Position numbers and translations under genes: made by a program | Notes under the pieces: generated by a model | Told to the model about the DNA's origin: nothing | What the model saw: the letters and a program-made list of their open reading frames with translations, nothing else | Database searches by the model: none | From: Diphasiastrum complanatum | Taxonomy: Eukaryota; Streptophyta; Lycopodiopsida; Lycopodiales; Lycopodiaceae | Direction: 5' to 3' | DNA length: 64,000 bases | NCBI GenBank assembly: GCA_029204225.1 | Contig: CM055095.1 | Location: 20,203,348 to 20,267,347 of the forward strand | Shown: positions 47,081 through 59,078 of the stretch, in pieces | Layout: each line of letters starts with the position of its first letter | How positions within the stretch are numbered: position 1 is the first letter of the stretch

Positions 47081-48322
47081 TTATGGTTTTTGAATGGGTG
47101 GTGTTGTGGCCTCACTTACCATATCATCGTCGATTGTATCCCAGACTTCATCGGGATACAAGTCCCAAGTATATACTTTGGTTTTGGGCCTATATGCTTG
47201 TGTGTTTGGTACTTTGGATGTTAGTTGGACATGAGCCAACGGTCCTGGTGACTTGATCTCCTTAGAAATGACTTTGGACGGATAACGTTGAGCATCTAGA
47301 TAGAGGAGTACATGATCATCCGTCATTTCGACATCATCCATGGAAAGAATACCTTCTTCCGAAACATGGGTAGTAGAGACACTAGGTTCTCCTGGGTACC
47401 AAGCTATAGGAATGGGGTCTATCATCATAAGGGGAATGATGGGTGTGTCAATGTCCGTAGAAGATGGAAGAATATCCACATCTTCTGCAGCCGTTTCGAT
47501 ACGACATCGATTGGAATCTGCACAGTCCACAGTAGCTAGTGCATGACCCCAATTGATTATGTCTGTGGTTCGTGTATAGTGGCCTTTTGGTTGGATCGGG
47601 ACACTATCTGATTCGTCATATGTTGTAGCTGACCAATCATCGTATACCTTGGCGGGCTTGACATGGCCATTTGAGTCAACCGTGACTCGTTTATTGTGGT
47701 TGCCAATGGTAATTTTGTTGTTTTTCCAGTCTTGGACAACACCTGCCATCTGGAGCCAGGGTGTATCAAGAAGGAGTTTATATGTATTGGCATCTTCTAG
47801 TAGGTCTAAGATGACACAATCAATGATAAACTTGACACCTGTTATTCAAACTTTTATATTTGATAAATGACCAACAGGGTCGGTAACTCGTTGATCAGCC
47901 ATACGAAGTTTATATCGTGGTTGATCGAGGGTATTGAAGCCCCGTGACTTTGCCAATGACAAAGCCATTATGTTGACGCCTGATCCGCTATCGAGGATAG
48001 CAGATACTGCGGGATAATCTTTATAGGACAAGGGTAGTGTGATGATATTCCCCTTAGCAACACCTATATTCATCAAATTCATTGAAATCTGAGGAATTTC
48101 AGGAATCGTTTCTGGTTTTCGCTGTTCATCGGGAATAGGAGGCAGCTGAAAACTACGATGGATATAACGTTGAAGTTCGGTGAAGGATTTGATAGCACTA
48201 TGGAATGGCATTGTGAGTTGGACTTGCAGGAGGTCAGAAAATACTTCAAGTCCCTGGAAGGATTGCTCCTTTTTGGGGATATGAGCTAATAACGGACTGT
48301 TTGTATGTTTTTCCTCTCGCAA
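47081..48322 (-). pseudogene. gypsy aspartic protease and linker
   Basis: 48322-47846 contains YPAVSAILDSGSGVNIMAL, the intact D-S-G site. The frame then has a stop near 47846 and resumes with KFIIDCVILDLLEDANTYKL and LLLDTPWLQ, the last protease strand. The linker (47749-47081) has INWGHALATVDC and is acidic. It is the same family as the relic at 14.3-14.9 kb. Confidence 0.88.
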
Positions 48323-48373
48323 AAATTCATCTCAAAATTTATTGTATTGTCTTTGTTCCACTTTTGGGTCTGG

Positions 48374-49549
48374 CTAATCTTTTGGTACTGTGGAGGCCGT
48401 CAAATGGCTTCCATGTGGGTCAGCTGATTGTCCATGGTTTTGCTGCTGTTCTTGTTGTTGGCGTTGTGCTCTAGTAAGAACTCTAACAGGTTCGGATGTG
48501 ATATGACGTGCTGGAAGGATCCTGTTAGGTTGTTTAGGACAGTCTTTGAAGTTGTGTTTGCGAACACAGTCGGGACATTCTGCATGGTATTGGTTTTTAA
48601 CTTTACAGTCAGCCATGAAATGTCCTGTTTCGCCACAGATAAAGCAACGGTTGCTCATGGGTCCGGTGGCGATAGCGTAACCATCTTGGATGGCTAGCTG
48701 AGTTGGGTTTTCTTGTGGTGTGGAATACTCAGCTTGTTTGCACGAGCATGAGTTGTCGGTTTGATACTGGTGATGGCTAGATGATGGAATTGATGTATCA
48801 GGATGATATGATTGACCGTAGGAGTTTTCTACCAGGTGTGTGTGTCCAGACTCTCGAGGATGTCTATTTTTTTGTGCTCCTAGATCCTGTTGTCCTCGTG
48901 GTGGTGGTCCTAAGAGTGCCAGCTGTTGTTGAGGTTGATGTCTAGGTTGTCTGGGCAACTCTTGTATATGGATCTGGTTGTTTCGTGGTGGATAGGACGT
49001 GTGTTGTTGCTGTGAAACAAATGGTTGTTGAGGAGGTTGATAATGTCCTCCTGATTGGTTGTGAGGCTAATTCCTCGGGTTATAATAGCAATAAAGGGAG
49101 GTATGCCCCATAAAGTCGCAGATTTCACATTTGATCAAGCAGGTATCTGGGACCAGTTGGTATGAAGGGCACTCATTGCCAGTGTGTGTACCTCGGCAGT
49201 GAGGGCACCACGTGTTCTCTCGTCTATGATGGCCAGTGGGTAACTGACCTAGCATCAAACTTTGGATAGAATTAAGAGTGTTTTGAAACTCTGTTGTGAG
49301 TTTCTCCATCTGTTGTTGGTGTTGCTGATTAAGCAACTCCATCTGTGTTTTCCATAACTGTTCTCGTGTTTCATCGTTTGGTCGAGCTTCTTGGAGAACA
49401 CGATGTGCTCTCCGTTCTCGTGGTTCCTCAACATATGAGCCCTTCTCTTCTTCTCGAATGGCATTAGACATGGCTTGTTTCAATGATGTATATTCATCAT
49501 TGGAACGAAGGTCATCCAAGACACTTTGCCAACTATAGAAAAACTTCAC
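48374..49549 (-). pseudogene. gypsy gag C-terminal half with four zinc knuckles
   Basis: 49549-49067: coiled-coil-like Gln/Glu-rich region (LLNQQHQQQMEKLTTEFQ), then CPHCRGTHTGNEC and CEICDFMGHTSLYC. A stop at 49067-49069 interrupts it. 48958-48374: Gln/Pro-rich, then CFICGETGHFMADC and CPDCVRKHNFKDC, then a Gln-rich tail. Four Cys/His clusters of CX2CX3-4HX4C type is high for plant gypsy gag, which usually has one or two. The capsid part is missing because the 5' end is truncated. Confidence 0.8.
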
Positions 49550-50642
49550 AGTGTATTAGTGGCTGAAGAGTGTAGGATGCTCCATGCAAAATCTAGGATG
49601 AGTTCCTTGTCTTTGCAGGATGGTGATGAGAAAGCCAATTTCTCATTCAAGGGCAAAAAGAAGACCAATGGAAAGAAGAAGCATCCAAAGGAGGCCAAAG
49701 ATCATTACTATGTTGTTGCAGGAAGACACGCGAAGGAACGAAGTTGCTAGTTCCTCAGCTGATTCTCACGCCTTGTACACCAACAATAGCACGACAAAGC
49801 AGTAGAAGAAGAAAGGCCCGAAGCAACTAAAGCCAAACCAGAAACCAACTTAGCACAAGGAACAGTCGAATTTGCAGACAAAGAAGAAGCTATTCTGCAG
49901 ATACTGCAAACGAAACAACCACGAAATACAAGACTACTGCATACTCCAAGCGAAGAACAACAACAAAGGGCGGTCGAATCAAGTGGCGAATGCAGCTGCA
50001 GAAGCTCCACAGCCTATTCAAAAAATGGATCATGATGCCTTCATGACCAATTATCAAGGAGCATCTGGCGATAGTTCTTGGCTCCTAGATTTCGGAGCCA
50101 CTCAGCACATGACTAGCCTCATTGGCTGTTTTGAGTCCTATACACCTTACAGTACTCAGAAATTAGTTCACCTTGGTGACAATAGCACACAAGCTATTAA
50201 AGGTGAAGGCACTGTAAAATTATGCTTTGCAAATGATCAGTCTAAGCTACTCTCTGAAGTCTTGTATGTACCAAAGTTATTTACGAATCTGTTCTCTGTA
50301 AGCAGAATCACAGATCTAGGACACAAAGTAGAATTCGAATGTGATCAGTTTAAAGTAGTTGATAGGACAGGCAAGATCCTAGCACTCGGAAAGAGTCATG
50401 GATACTTGTATAAATTAAGTCATTGCTTTTCTGCCTCTAGTCAGACTCTCAGTACTTCAATTCATTCAAATAAAGGTTTACTTTGGCATTATAGACTAGG
50501 TCATTCAAATCATGTTGTTGTACAACAAATGTCTAGACAATCTATTGTTCTTGATCTCGACTATCCTCGCAAAAAAGTTGAGTTATCTGTTTGTCAAGAC
50601 TGTCTAGTTGGTAAACAAACTAGGAAAGCAGCATGTTGCTAG
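49529..50642 (+). pseudogene. copia gag zinc knuckle, protease and pre-integrase segment
   Basis: 49526-49750: gag end and Lys-rich run. 49872-50642: CRYCKRNNHEIQDYC zinc knuckle (CX2CX4HX5C), then the protease site SWLLDFGATQHM, where the usual D-S-G has Phe for Ser, then LYVPKLFTNLFSVSRITDLG and the zinc site HYRLGHSN ... CQDCLVGKQ. Start choice is uncertain because the 5' part is missing. Confidence 0.88.
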
Positions 50643-51176
50643 AGGATTGCTAGATGTTGTACATTCAGATATTTGTGGCCCGATGAAAAATCCTTTGTTG
50701 AAGGATGCCAAGTATTTTATAACCTTTATTGACGAATTCTCCAAAAGAACGATGGTGTATTTCATAAAGAAGAAATCAGAAGCCTTCAACTACTTCAAAA
50801 GGAGCGTGCAGAAAAGGAGACTGAAAGGATGATCAAGGCCCTAAGGTCAGACAACGGTGGAGAATATATCTCTGTCAAGTTTAAGGAGTACTGCCAACGC
50901 CAAGGCATTGAACAACAATTCATCACTCCTTACAGTCCTCAGTCTAATGGCTTAGCTGAGAGGAAGAACCGTACTTTGGTCGAATCTACTAAGTGTATGC
51001 TATTGCATGCATCGTTGCCCAAGAGATTCTGGGCTGAAGCTGTCTCCACTGCAGCTTACGTCCAAAATAGATGTTCAACCAAGGCCCTCTCAGACAAGAC
51101 ACCCCACGAGGTGTGGACAGGCTCTAAGCCTTCTTTGAAGAACCTAAGAGTGTTCGGGTGCATTGCCTACGCGTAG
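50608..51176 (+). pseudogene. copia integrase core
   Basis: 50608-50832: VHSDICGPMKNPLLKDAKYF with the first Asp. 50829-51176, one frame over: IKALRSDNGGEYISVKFKEY (second Asp), TPYSPQSNGLAERKNRTLVE (Glu), LPKRFWAEAVSTAAYVQNRC and NLRVFGCIAYA. All three catalytic acids are present, but three frame breaks occur (about 50610, 50830 and the TAG at 51174). Confidence 0.9.
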
Positions 51177-52305
51177 ATCCCAAAAGACACAAGGAAGAAA
51201 TTGGACTTCCAAAGTCTCAAGACCATCCTGATCGGATATACTTTGTCTGATAACACCTACAAGTTGTACGATCCTGATACCCAACAAATCTTGTATAGCC
51301 GAGATACAGTCTTTATCGAGGATCAGTTTGTCGACCTCAAAGACAAGGATATTACTCAAGAAGGACCTACATCTCCTACCATTGACACGACAAACCGAGC
51401 TTCTGGCTCAGGCGTGTCTATTGTTGACCCACTTCGAGACAACAAATCAGACAAAGATGTTGTTGCTACCCAACAACAAGTCCCAGGAGCAGTTCGTCAG
51501 TTGAATCCTCCCCGAAGATCAAGCCGAGTGCGCACACAGCCCACAAGGTATATTCCTGAGTCTGCCTGTCTCTTAATGCATGAACCGACGACAATCGAAA
51601 AGGCACTTATCCAACCAGACTCTGATCTCTAGAGAGAAGCCATGGACAGAGAGTATTCCTCTCTGATCAAGAATCAGACATGATCATTAGTCGAAGCTCC
51701 TATTGGCTGCAATATTATTGATTGCAAATGGATCTTTAAGATCAAATATAATACCAATGGAGCAATTGATCGAAGGAAGGCTAGACTAGTAGCACGACAA
51801 TTCACCCAGATCCCGAATGTTGACTATAGTGAGTCTTTTAGTCCAGTCGTCAAACATTCGTCGATCCGAATGCTCTTGTCTTATCTTCAGCTACCGACCT
51901 CCAAGTACATCAACTTGATGTACAAACAGCCCATCTGAACGGAGTTATACAAGAAGATATCTACATGATCCACCCAAAGGATACATTCTGGAAGGCATGA
52001 AGAATCATAACTGTAAACTCCACAAAGCACTGTACGGCTTAAAACAGTCTGCCAGAGCTTGGTTTCAAAGGATCAACACATTCCTCATTGAACAAGGATT
52101 CAAACCAAGCACTGCTGATTGCAATGTTTATTCAAGGTCAGTGCAACAATGCTTCATTATCATCACCCTGTACGTTGATGATACGTTGCTCTTCAGCAAC
52201 AATACCAAAATGGTCAAGGATGCAAAACAGATGCTGTTCTCAGAATTCGACATGACTGATCTGGGCGAAGCTCACTTCTGTCTAGATGGGCGCCTCCAAG
52301 AGTAA
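51177..52305 (+). pseudogene. copia integrase C-terminus and truncated RT
   Basis: 51201-51632: LKTILIGYTLSDNTYKLYDP and a Ser/Pro-rich linker with RQLNPPRRSSRVRTQPTRYI. 51633-51996: RT start in broken frames (IIDCKWIFKIKYNTNGAIDR, KARLVARQFTQIPNVDYSES). 51997-52305: LHKALYGLKQSARAWFQRIN, IITLYVDDTLLFSNN and FDMTDLGEAHF, then the homology ends. Confidence 0.9.
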
Positions 52306-52512
52306 GCTAGCATGAGGAAGAATGAGAAGAGAGAAGCAAAGTGGGGATTTTGGTAGTGATGTCTCTCTTATATAGACTTTTGATGGAATGAAAATTGGAG
52401 AAAAAGTGTACATTTGAAATTTGAACTTTGTCAAAAAAAACACATATATCATACGGTAACTAATAAGCCCATTTATCATGGTCATAAACACACTGACATG
52501 GTAAAGCTATAT

Positions 52513-52651
<139 letters not shown>

Positions 52652-52706
52652 CAAACCCGCAGTCAGTGAATCTCTTAGGGGGCAGCTAGTCCCCCCTAAG
52701 GGAAAG

Positions 52707-54109
52707 CTAACTGTCTGCCAAGGAAGAGTAAATACTTGTAGGCAGCTCAAAAGATAGTCCAGAAAAAGTTTCTTGTGTCAGCAATCTATCTATGAGCAAA
52801 CATAATTTGTCTTTTAGAAAGCCGTTTTTCTGAAAAGCACCAATAAGAGTTTTAACTTTCATTAGAGATGTCTGCTGCTTATTACAGCAATACATAGCCG
52901 CAATAACCTGAGATATGATGATTTTATAGGAATTATACATTGGTCTATTGGAAGCCAAGTGTATGTATTGCACAAATTTAAAGGGCAAATCTCTTCTTTT
53001 GTTGTATTTAGAAAGGAGTACCTCACCATTTATCGGATTAAAAGAAATGGTAATGTTTAAAAAGTTTACCGTGTTGTTGGCCATGTTGCTTTTATCCATA
53101 TTGAGATATTCCAAGGGGTAAATCCAGAATGGCATTAGCCACATTGTAAATGCACGTATGTTGCAACATAATATGATTAAGTCCTTTTTCTAATGATTTT
53201 TTGAGGTACATACTTCTAATTATATTGCAATCCGTTGTAAGTACATGATCAAATTTATCCAAAATGAACTTTTCAAAACGTTTCAAAGAAGCACAAGAAC
53301 ATGAAGCCAAATTTTCAATCTCAAAATTGCAAAAAGCATCAAACGGAAAATACCATTCACTTTTGATGTTCGGCATGTAAGACCAAGCAAACACAATATC
53401 ATGGAAGGACTCATGTATAAGGCCAAAGATCTGTAGTAAAATGCGAGTGTAAAAGTGTCTCACATGAATTGTCTTAAACATTCTATTGCAGTAGCGTAAA
53501 TGTAAAAAGATCTTTGACTTGTCCTTGTGCGTGTTGAGTTGTAGTTGATCCACCACATTCCTAGTAAGAGTTCTTCTGTCTAGAATCTCGTCACCCTGCG
53601 AGCCAGTTAATCCTTGTAAAAATTCTTTTTTTTAACCGATAAATATTCTTTTGCAGCACTGCCTTGCCCCTCCTTACCTTTGTAACTGTAAACCTCTTTC
53701 TTTTTCTCATATTCTATCCAAACACCATCAAACTCGGATTGTTTAGGTTGAAAGAACTGGGCCTTTTATTAGAGTTTTGAAAGAATATATCTTGGAGAGA
53801 AGAGAAACTTGGTCTTTTGAGTAGGCGTTTGATTTCTCTAATGTTTTTCGCATCACCAAGGTTGGCAAGTAGTTTGGCATAGGGGTTTGCGGCTAACTCT
53901 ATAGATGCATCAATCATCTGTTGGCGTATAAAGAGGAAAGTGAGGTGTGACTTGACTACGTCTCTAGCAGGTTTGTGTAGCCAAAGGAAAAATGCATTCA
54001 ACTGATTTTGCAAGGATGCACCAGGAAAATCCTTATTCAGATTGTTTATTATGAACCAGACAACATGATCAAACCAAACAATAGAAGAGCTATTTCTTGC
54101 ACTTGTCAC
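52707..54109 (-). pseudogene. Penelope-like element relic: N-terminal and thumb regions, RT core missing
   Basis: 54109-53714: about 130 aa (FIRQQMIDASIELAANPYAK), no known motif. 53556-53092: LRYCNRMFKTIHVRHFYTRI, CSCASLKRFEKFI, then HVLTTDCNIIRSMYLKKSLE and KGLNHIMLQ. H-V-x-T-x-D-x-x-I-I-x-x-x-x-L-x-x-x-x-x-K-G is the conserved block ahead of the RT in Penelope-like elements of the Chlamys/Naiad type. 53144-52707: NTVNFLNITISF, LLSKYNKRRDLPFKF, HLASNRPMYNSYKIIISQVI, LIGAFQKNGF, the RT thumb and its helical extension. The RT fingers and palm, including the YxDD site (about 200-300 aa), are absent: the two conserved blocks are adjacent and overlap in different frames. No GIY-YIG nuclease was found. 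Confidence 0.7.
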
Positions 54110-54415
54110 CGACTATCCTTTGGTCAGAATAGTATCAAATCTTTACCTTACGTGGATTCATAGACTAACAAAGGCTTTTTTTTCATGGTTTAGTCCTCAT
54201 GTTGGTTCCAGAATGTTGTTGATCTTGGTTACGGGGAGCCCCTTCCTCCCCCTAATCGATTCATACAAACTTTGATCTGTTGTATGAAAAGAGTTGTGAT
54301 GTTACATAGTTTTATTATTGAAACTGATCGTGCTACTTGTAATGTTGCTGGACCAGAAGATAAAGTGCTCTGTATGATTGATCTCTTGGATACCTGACAT
54401 TGGGTAAAAATTTAC

Positions 54416-55131
54416 ATGGATTATGGCAAAAACCGTATTGACCCTTTCGGTATTGTGGAAAATTTTGCTGCTAATCTGGCTAATCTTGCTGATAAATATG
54501 AGGAGGAAGAGAGATTTTATAACCAAAATATAAGAAAAGTCTTTGTCTGTCTTGAAAAAGAAAATGATTCCTTGTTTTCCGAACCAGCACCTACCATTCT
54601 TAAGACACCCCTCTCTCCACACCCTCTTGTTTTCCTAGATGAGTTGGACGAAGATAGCGCTTCGCAACTTGAAATCTTCTCGCAAGATATATGTGACATT
54701 GGAGACCAATCTACCTTCGAGTTCTACCAAGCTAAAAATTGTCAAATTCCTATGGTCCATAGCCATACTATTGATGAGTTCAAATATGCACATACAGACT
54801 TTGGAGCCTACCCACTGTAAACTTTCTAGCTCCCATGCCCATGGAACTTTGGATTTTACTTGCACATATGACTGATAAAGAAGTAGAAGCTTGCAGACTT
54901 TCCGCTCTAAATAAGAATACTTCACTTGAGACACATGTCGCCTTTGACAACATCATTCACATGAACCTTTTTGAACCCTCTCGTTGCCCTTCTGTGCAAA
55001 CCTGGGCTCGAGTTTGTGGACACTTTGACACCGGCTTCAGCACAATGAATATGCACCAGCCCAGAATTTGGAATTGGAAGAAACCATTTTTCAAATGTAG
55101 AACACCACAAGGATGCACAGAGAGAGATTAA
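54416..55131 (+). other. unidentified open frames, possibly one broken gene
   Basis: 54416-54820 (134 aa) reads FGIVENFAANLANLADKYEE and an acidic stretch FLDELDEDSASQLEIF. 54835-55131 (98 aa) reads VQTWARVCGHFDTGF and QPRIWNWKKPFFKCR. The composition looks coding and the two are nearly contiguous in different frames. No family recognised. They are divergent to the Penelope relic and may be part of that or another element. Confidence 0.3.
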
Positions 55132-56790
55132 CGAAACATAGCTCCTCTTGCCAAAGCAAGACCAAATCTTTTGAGACCTTTATTCATAATCCAACAAGGT
55201 AAAACATAGCTGAAAGCATACAATACTTCAAAGAAAGAAAGCACCGTATAGCGGAACAAATTTCAAGACATCCAGCTAGTACTTGCCACCATCTCACCAC
55301 ACAAAACCGCACAAGTTCGCATAGTGAGAAAGACAGGTGTCAACGCTGAATGTCAATTGTTATCCATGTCCAAAATAAGTTTAGCAACTTAACAACTTAA
55401 ATATTTGATAATAAAATGCAGTCCAATCTTCCCTATGGAACACATAATTATTAGCGATAGACTTTCCTATATTATCACCGTATCAGTCTTATGGTACTAG
55501 TCCGTATCCATTTATAAAGTAGACACTTATGTATTTGAAAAACAACTGCATTATATAAGTTGCAATTTGCAAACGAGAGGTAGCATGGAACGACACTCAG
55601 ATATGGGGCAAATCCATGCCATCCCAATATCTGAATCCATGATAGGCATAATACCATTTTCGAAACTCTTGAGCATATCTATGCTTTCCAAGAATACACC
55701 AGCTATCGCCCAGTTTCATAAAATTTTAAAATTATGAATCTTTTTATTATATTATTTCTAGTACGTGTTTTAGCCAAGTATTTTACCATGACATTTATAA
55801 TAGGATTAGGACAGATATGTGCCATACCAATCCCTACAAATGTGGCAATCCCTTGTACAAATCCATGTACCTTAAGGCCATGTAGGTTATCAATACATGT
55901 ATTATTGTTCTTAAGACTCACCTATTGCAAAAAAAATGGCACAGTCATCATCTGTGTAGCCCAAGTTTATATATGGGTGTTTATCATTGCTAAACGAGAG
56001 GTATAAATACGATAGTTTAAGCTATTTCATTATAAGTGTAAGCCATTACCATCTCCTATAACCATTCCTACGCATGAATATTTCCAATTCTATACCCCAT
56101 TACCTTTTTCGTAAACCAATACACGAGGCGAAGTGTCGCAATACTAATCTGAATAGATGTCGCGTGAGAATCTTGTGAGGAAGCCATATTTGTTTACGAA
56201 TGATACTTCCTTCGGAGACTGGTAATAGAAGTTTTTCAAGTCTAGTTTTTGCCACAACAATAATAGCATGAAAAGCATTGCTAATTGTACTACATTTTCA
56301 TTACAAAATGAATTCTCTGCTTTTAGAGTTTTTTTTTATTGAACTACATTGAATAATGGATTTGCAAGAGGTGTAAATACTTTTTAGGCAAACTCACATT
56401 CAAATCTCCAGGTGCTCTTCCAAACTTCTCAATTCCTCTCAATGTTTGATGTCTATGGACAATGAAGTTGCGCCTGCACCTCAACTTACAAATCGTGACT
56501 TGGAGGGCTGAACAAGATCACCCAGCCACTATCATCAAGAACTATCCAAGCTTGCCCCCAACAACTTATCTGGCCATGTATTCCATGTTGACCCCATAAC
56601 AACGCCCTCCGCAATGTAATGTGTCAGAAGGTCAATTAGTATAAGGTCGATAGAGTACGTAGCCCTCTTATGCTTTCTTGATCTACGAGATGTGCAATTT
56701 CTTTCCATGAATCTCTTCATCTTGCAAATTTGTCTTATTGGACAACCCAACATACATGGTGGTCAAGTCAACAAGAAGTACTTCAACGTT
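55132..56790. other. no gene seen
   Basis: Short open frames only. The hydrophobic frame at 55734-56006 has no family signature. Confidence 0.45.
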
Positions 56791-56796
56791 GGACTT

Positions 56797-57176
56797 GACT
56801 TGCATCTTCATAACATGATGGCTCTTCAAGCTTTGTGGTTAGAAAAGAGTAAGAGGTAGAAGGAGTTGTGTCTTCCCTTTGCTTCCCTTTCTCAAAGTAT
56901 GTGAGCCTTCAAGGCTCGGCCTTGCTCCTTGTGGATCTTCTCGGCCCCTTTGGAACTTGATTTTGATCTTCCAAAAGATCATTTTCAAGAGGCTCCTCCT
57001 CGGGTGTTGCATTTGGAGACATCACCTGAAAGACTAGATGCATTTGGAGACATCTTATAACTTTGAGATTCATCAAATAAGACATCCTTGCTAACTTTTA
57101 CTCTGCTTGAAATATGATCAAATATCCTATATCCTTTGCTATTTTCACTATAGCCTACAAATATTCCTTTGAAGTT
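56797..57176 (-). mobile_element. third fragment of the 15.9 kb copia family
   Basis: Minus strand: FKGIFVGYSENSKGYRIFDH and KVSKDVLFDESQSYKMSPNA, then a Pro/Ser/Arg linker, matching about 18255-18620 of the first copia and 28200-28570 of the second. Edges are sharp and no LTR or other domain is attached. A small internal rearrangement duplicates GCATTTGGAGACATC. Confidence 0.9.
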
Positions 57177-57429
57177 TTTCATCACAAAAATCGAGTTTTT
57201 TTAGCTTGTTAGTGGTAGTTAGTGTGGATTAGAGTTAGTGGGGGGTGGATTAGTGTTATAACTGTAGATTAGAACACCCCTTGCTTTAAATTTTTTTTTT
57301 TAAAAAAAATCAGAAAACATGAAAAATTTGTTTTTGGCGGGAAAATAGGTGAGAAAAACATCTTAGAGGCAATAAATTTTTACTGCTTTGAAACTAATCC
57401 TTGCCCCTTTGACAGTACCTTCTAGACAC

Positions 57430-58220
57430 TGTTTAGAACCTATGTATAAACAACCACAAAAAAATAGCCATCAAATTTGTATTTTCTCTCCATTTCTTGG
57501 GAAAGAACCTTCGCACACCTGGATTTAGCTAAACCTGTATCAGAGGAGGCTACTATCATCTCGACGAACGTTATCTCTCTAGGATCTGAGAGAAAACTAC
57601 CAAAAATAGCAAAAAAGCCATAAAATTTGTATTTTCTCTCTATCCCCTGGGAAATAACCTTCGCCCACCTGAATCTAGCTAAACCTGTATTAGAAGAAGC
57701 TACTACCAGCTCGAAAAACGTTCTCTCACTAGGATCTAAGACAAAACTACCAAAAATAACAAAAAAAGCCATAAAATTTGTATTTTCTCTTCATCCCCTA
57801 GGAAATAGCCTTTGTGCACCTGGATTTAGCTAAACCTGTATGAGAGGAGGCTACTATCAGCTCGGCAAAGGTTATCTCTTTAGGATCTGAGAGAAAACTG
57901 CCAAAAATAGCAAAAAAAGCCATAAAATTTGGATTTTCTCTTTATCCCCTGAGAAATAACCTTCGACCACCTGGATTTAGCTAAACTTGTATCATAGGAG
58001 GCTACTATCAGCTTTACAAACGTTCTCTGTCTAGGATCTGAGAGAAAACTGCCAAAAATAGCAAAAAAGCCATAAAATTTGTATGTTCTCTCCATCCCCT
58101 GGAAATAACCTTTGCCCACCTGGATTTAGCTAAATCTGTATCATAGAAGGCTACTGTCAGCTCGGAGAACGTTCTCTCTCTAGGATCTGAGAGAAAACTG
58201 CCAAAAATAGCAAAAAAACC
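57430..58220. repeat. 150-bp tandem satellite, five units
   Basis: The anchor GCCATAAAATTTG occurs at 57467, 57617, 57768, 57919 and 58069, with a decayed sixth at about 58219. Spacings are 150, 151, 151, 150 and 150. Each unit contains CACCTGGATTTAGCTAAACC, GAGGCTACTATCAGCTC and TAGGATCTGAGAGAAAACT. Sequence identity between units looks roughly 85-90 percent by eye. Minus-strand frames run through units of 150 (KFYGFFAIFGSFLSDPRER, AKSRWAKVISQG). Confidence 0.93.
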
Positions 58221-58339
58221 CAAAATATATATATTTTTTTGGTTTTTTGAGATTTGCTCTGAATTAACCTTCACTGAGATTTTTATAGTTAGATCTAATC
58301 CCGATCTGGCTTCTGTGGAATTTTTGTGATAATCCAATG

Positions 58340-59070
58340 GACAGATCTAGAAAGTTCTATGAAAAAGTGCTGAAAAGTGCTCAAAAATTGAGGTTTTTCA
58401 AGATCCTGCAGAAATTGTCCATCAACAACCCTCTCAGACCTCATAATAGCTAGATCTTGTCTATATCCAGATTCTCTGGGAAGGGCATAGGTTAGATGCA
58501 CTCCGATCTGAAGAAATCTTAGAAAAACCACAAAAAACCGCTAAAAATGGGCAAAAATACACTAAAAATGATCATGTTATCTTAATTTTCCTAAATCTGA
58601 CGGTTCAAAACTCAATCCAAAATGGTAATAGTTGAATTATACTGTGTTGTAGCTACTATCAGACTTTGTTTTTTAATCCCGATTGATCGTTCATAATGTT
58701 GACCGATACGGGAGAAGTTATAATCCAATTGTTTGTTTTTATTTTTTTATTATCCCGAGCATTCAGTATCTTAAGGGAATATTCTATAGTACCAAATAGC
58801 TAAGCCTATTTATACTATAATTATTACTCCGTTTATACGTTGGACATTTAGTTATTGCATGACGACGAACGTCTTTTCTGTTGACACGTGTACCCATAAA
58901 ACTATGTGCCACCTTTATTGCTAATAATCTGATCATTTCGCTACTTGCTCTGAGTTCCACGTCATTTTGCATTTACCTCATCAGCACTCGCGATCAAGCT
59001 TTCAAATTTTATGCTTATATACTTGCTCTTGTGTGCTACTGCTCTCTATTGTGATCAATTGTTGCTAACT
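58340..59070. other. no gene seen
   Basis: Diverged continuation of the satellite region up to about 58540, then non-coding DNA. Confidence 0.45.
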
Positions 59071-59078
59071 CGCGATCA

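Larger units (their letters stand above)
44030..49540 (-). mobile_element. Ty3/gypsy retrotransposon, 5' truncated
   Basis: Order on the minus strand: gag (49540-48374), protease (48322-47800), linker, RT and RNase H (46676-45230), integrase (45272-44140), pol end near 44030. RT-RNase H before integrase is the gypsy order. No 5' LTR exists: at about 49525-49545 the sequence switches to a rightward copia. Downstream come a minisatellite and a long extra ORF. Stops and shifts are few compared with the other elements here, so it may be the youngest large element. Confidence 0.9.
49529..52305 (+). mobile_element. Ty1/copia element, truncated at both ends
   Basis: Begins within gag at PTIEKLHSVLVAEECRM, which corresponds to PSIEKLHNVLVAQESRI in the 15.9 kb copia, and ends within RT after the YVDD site. 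It has no LTR and no RNase H. Readable gag, protease, integrase and RT segments follow in copia order, with frameshifts and stops. Confidence 0.9.

Noticed and set aside
55734-56006. 90-aa hydrophobic frame that could be a small membrane protein
   Set aside because: AT-rich composition explains the hydrophobic codons and there is no family signature.
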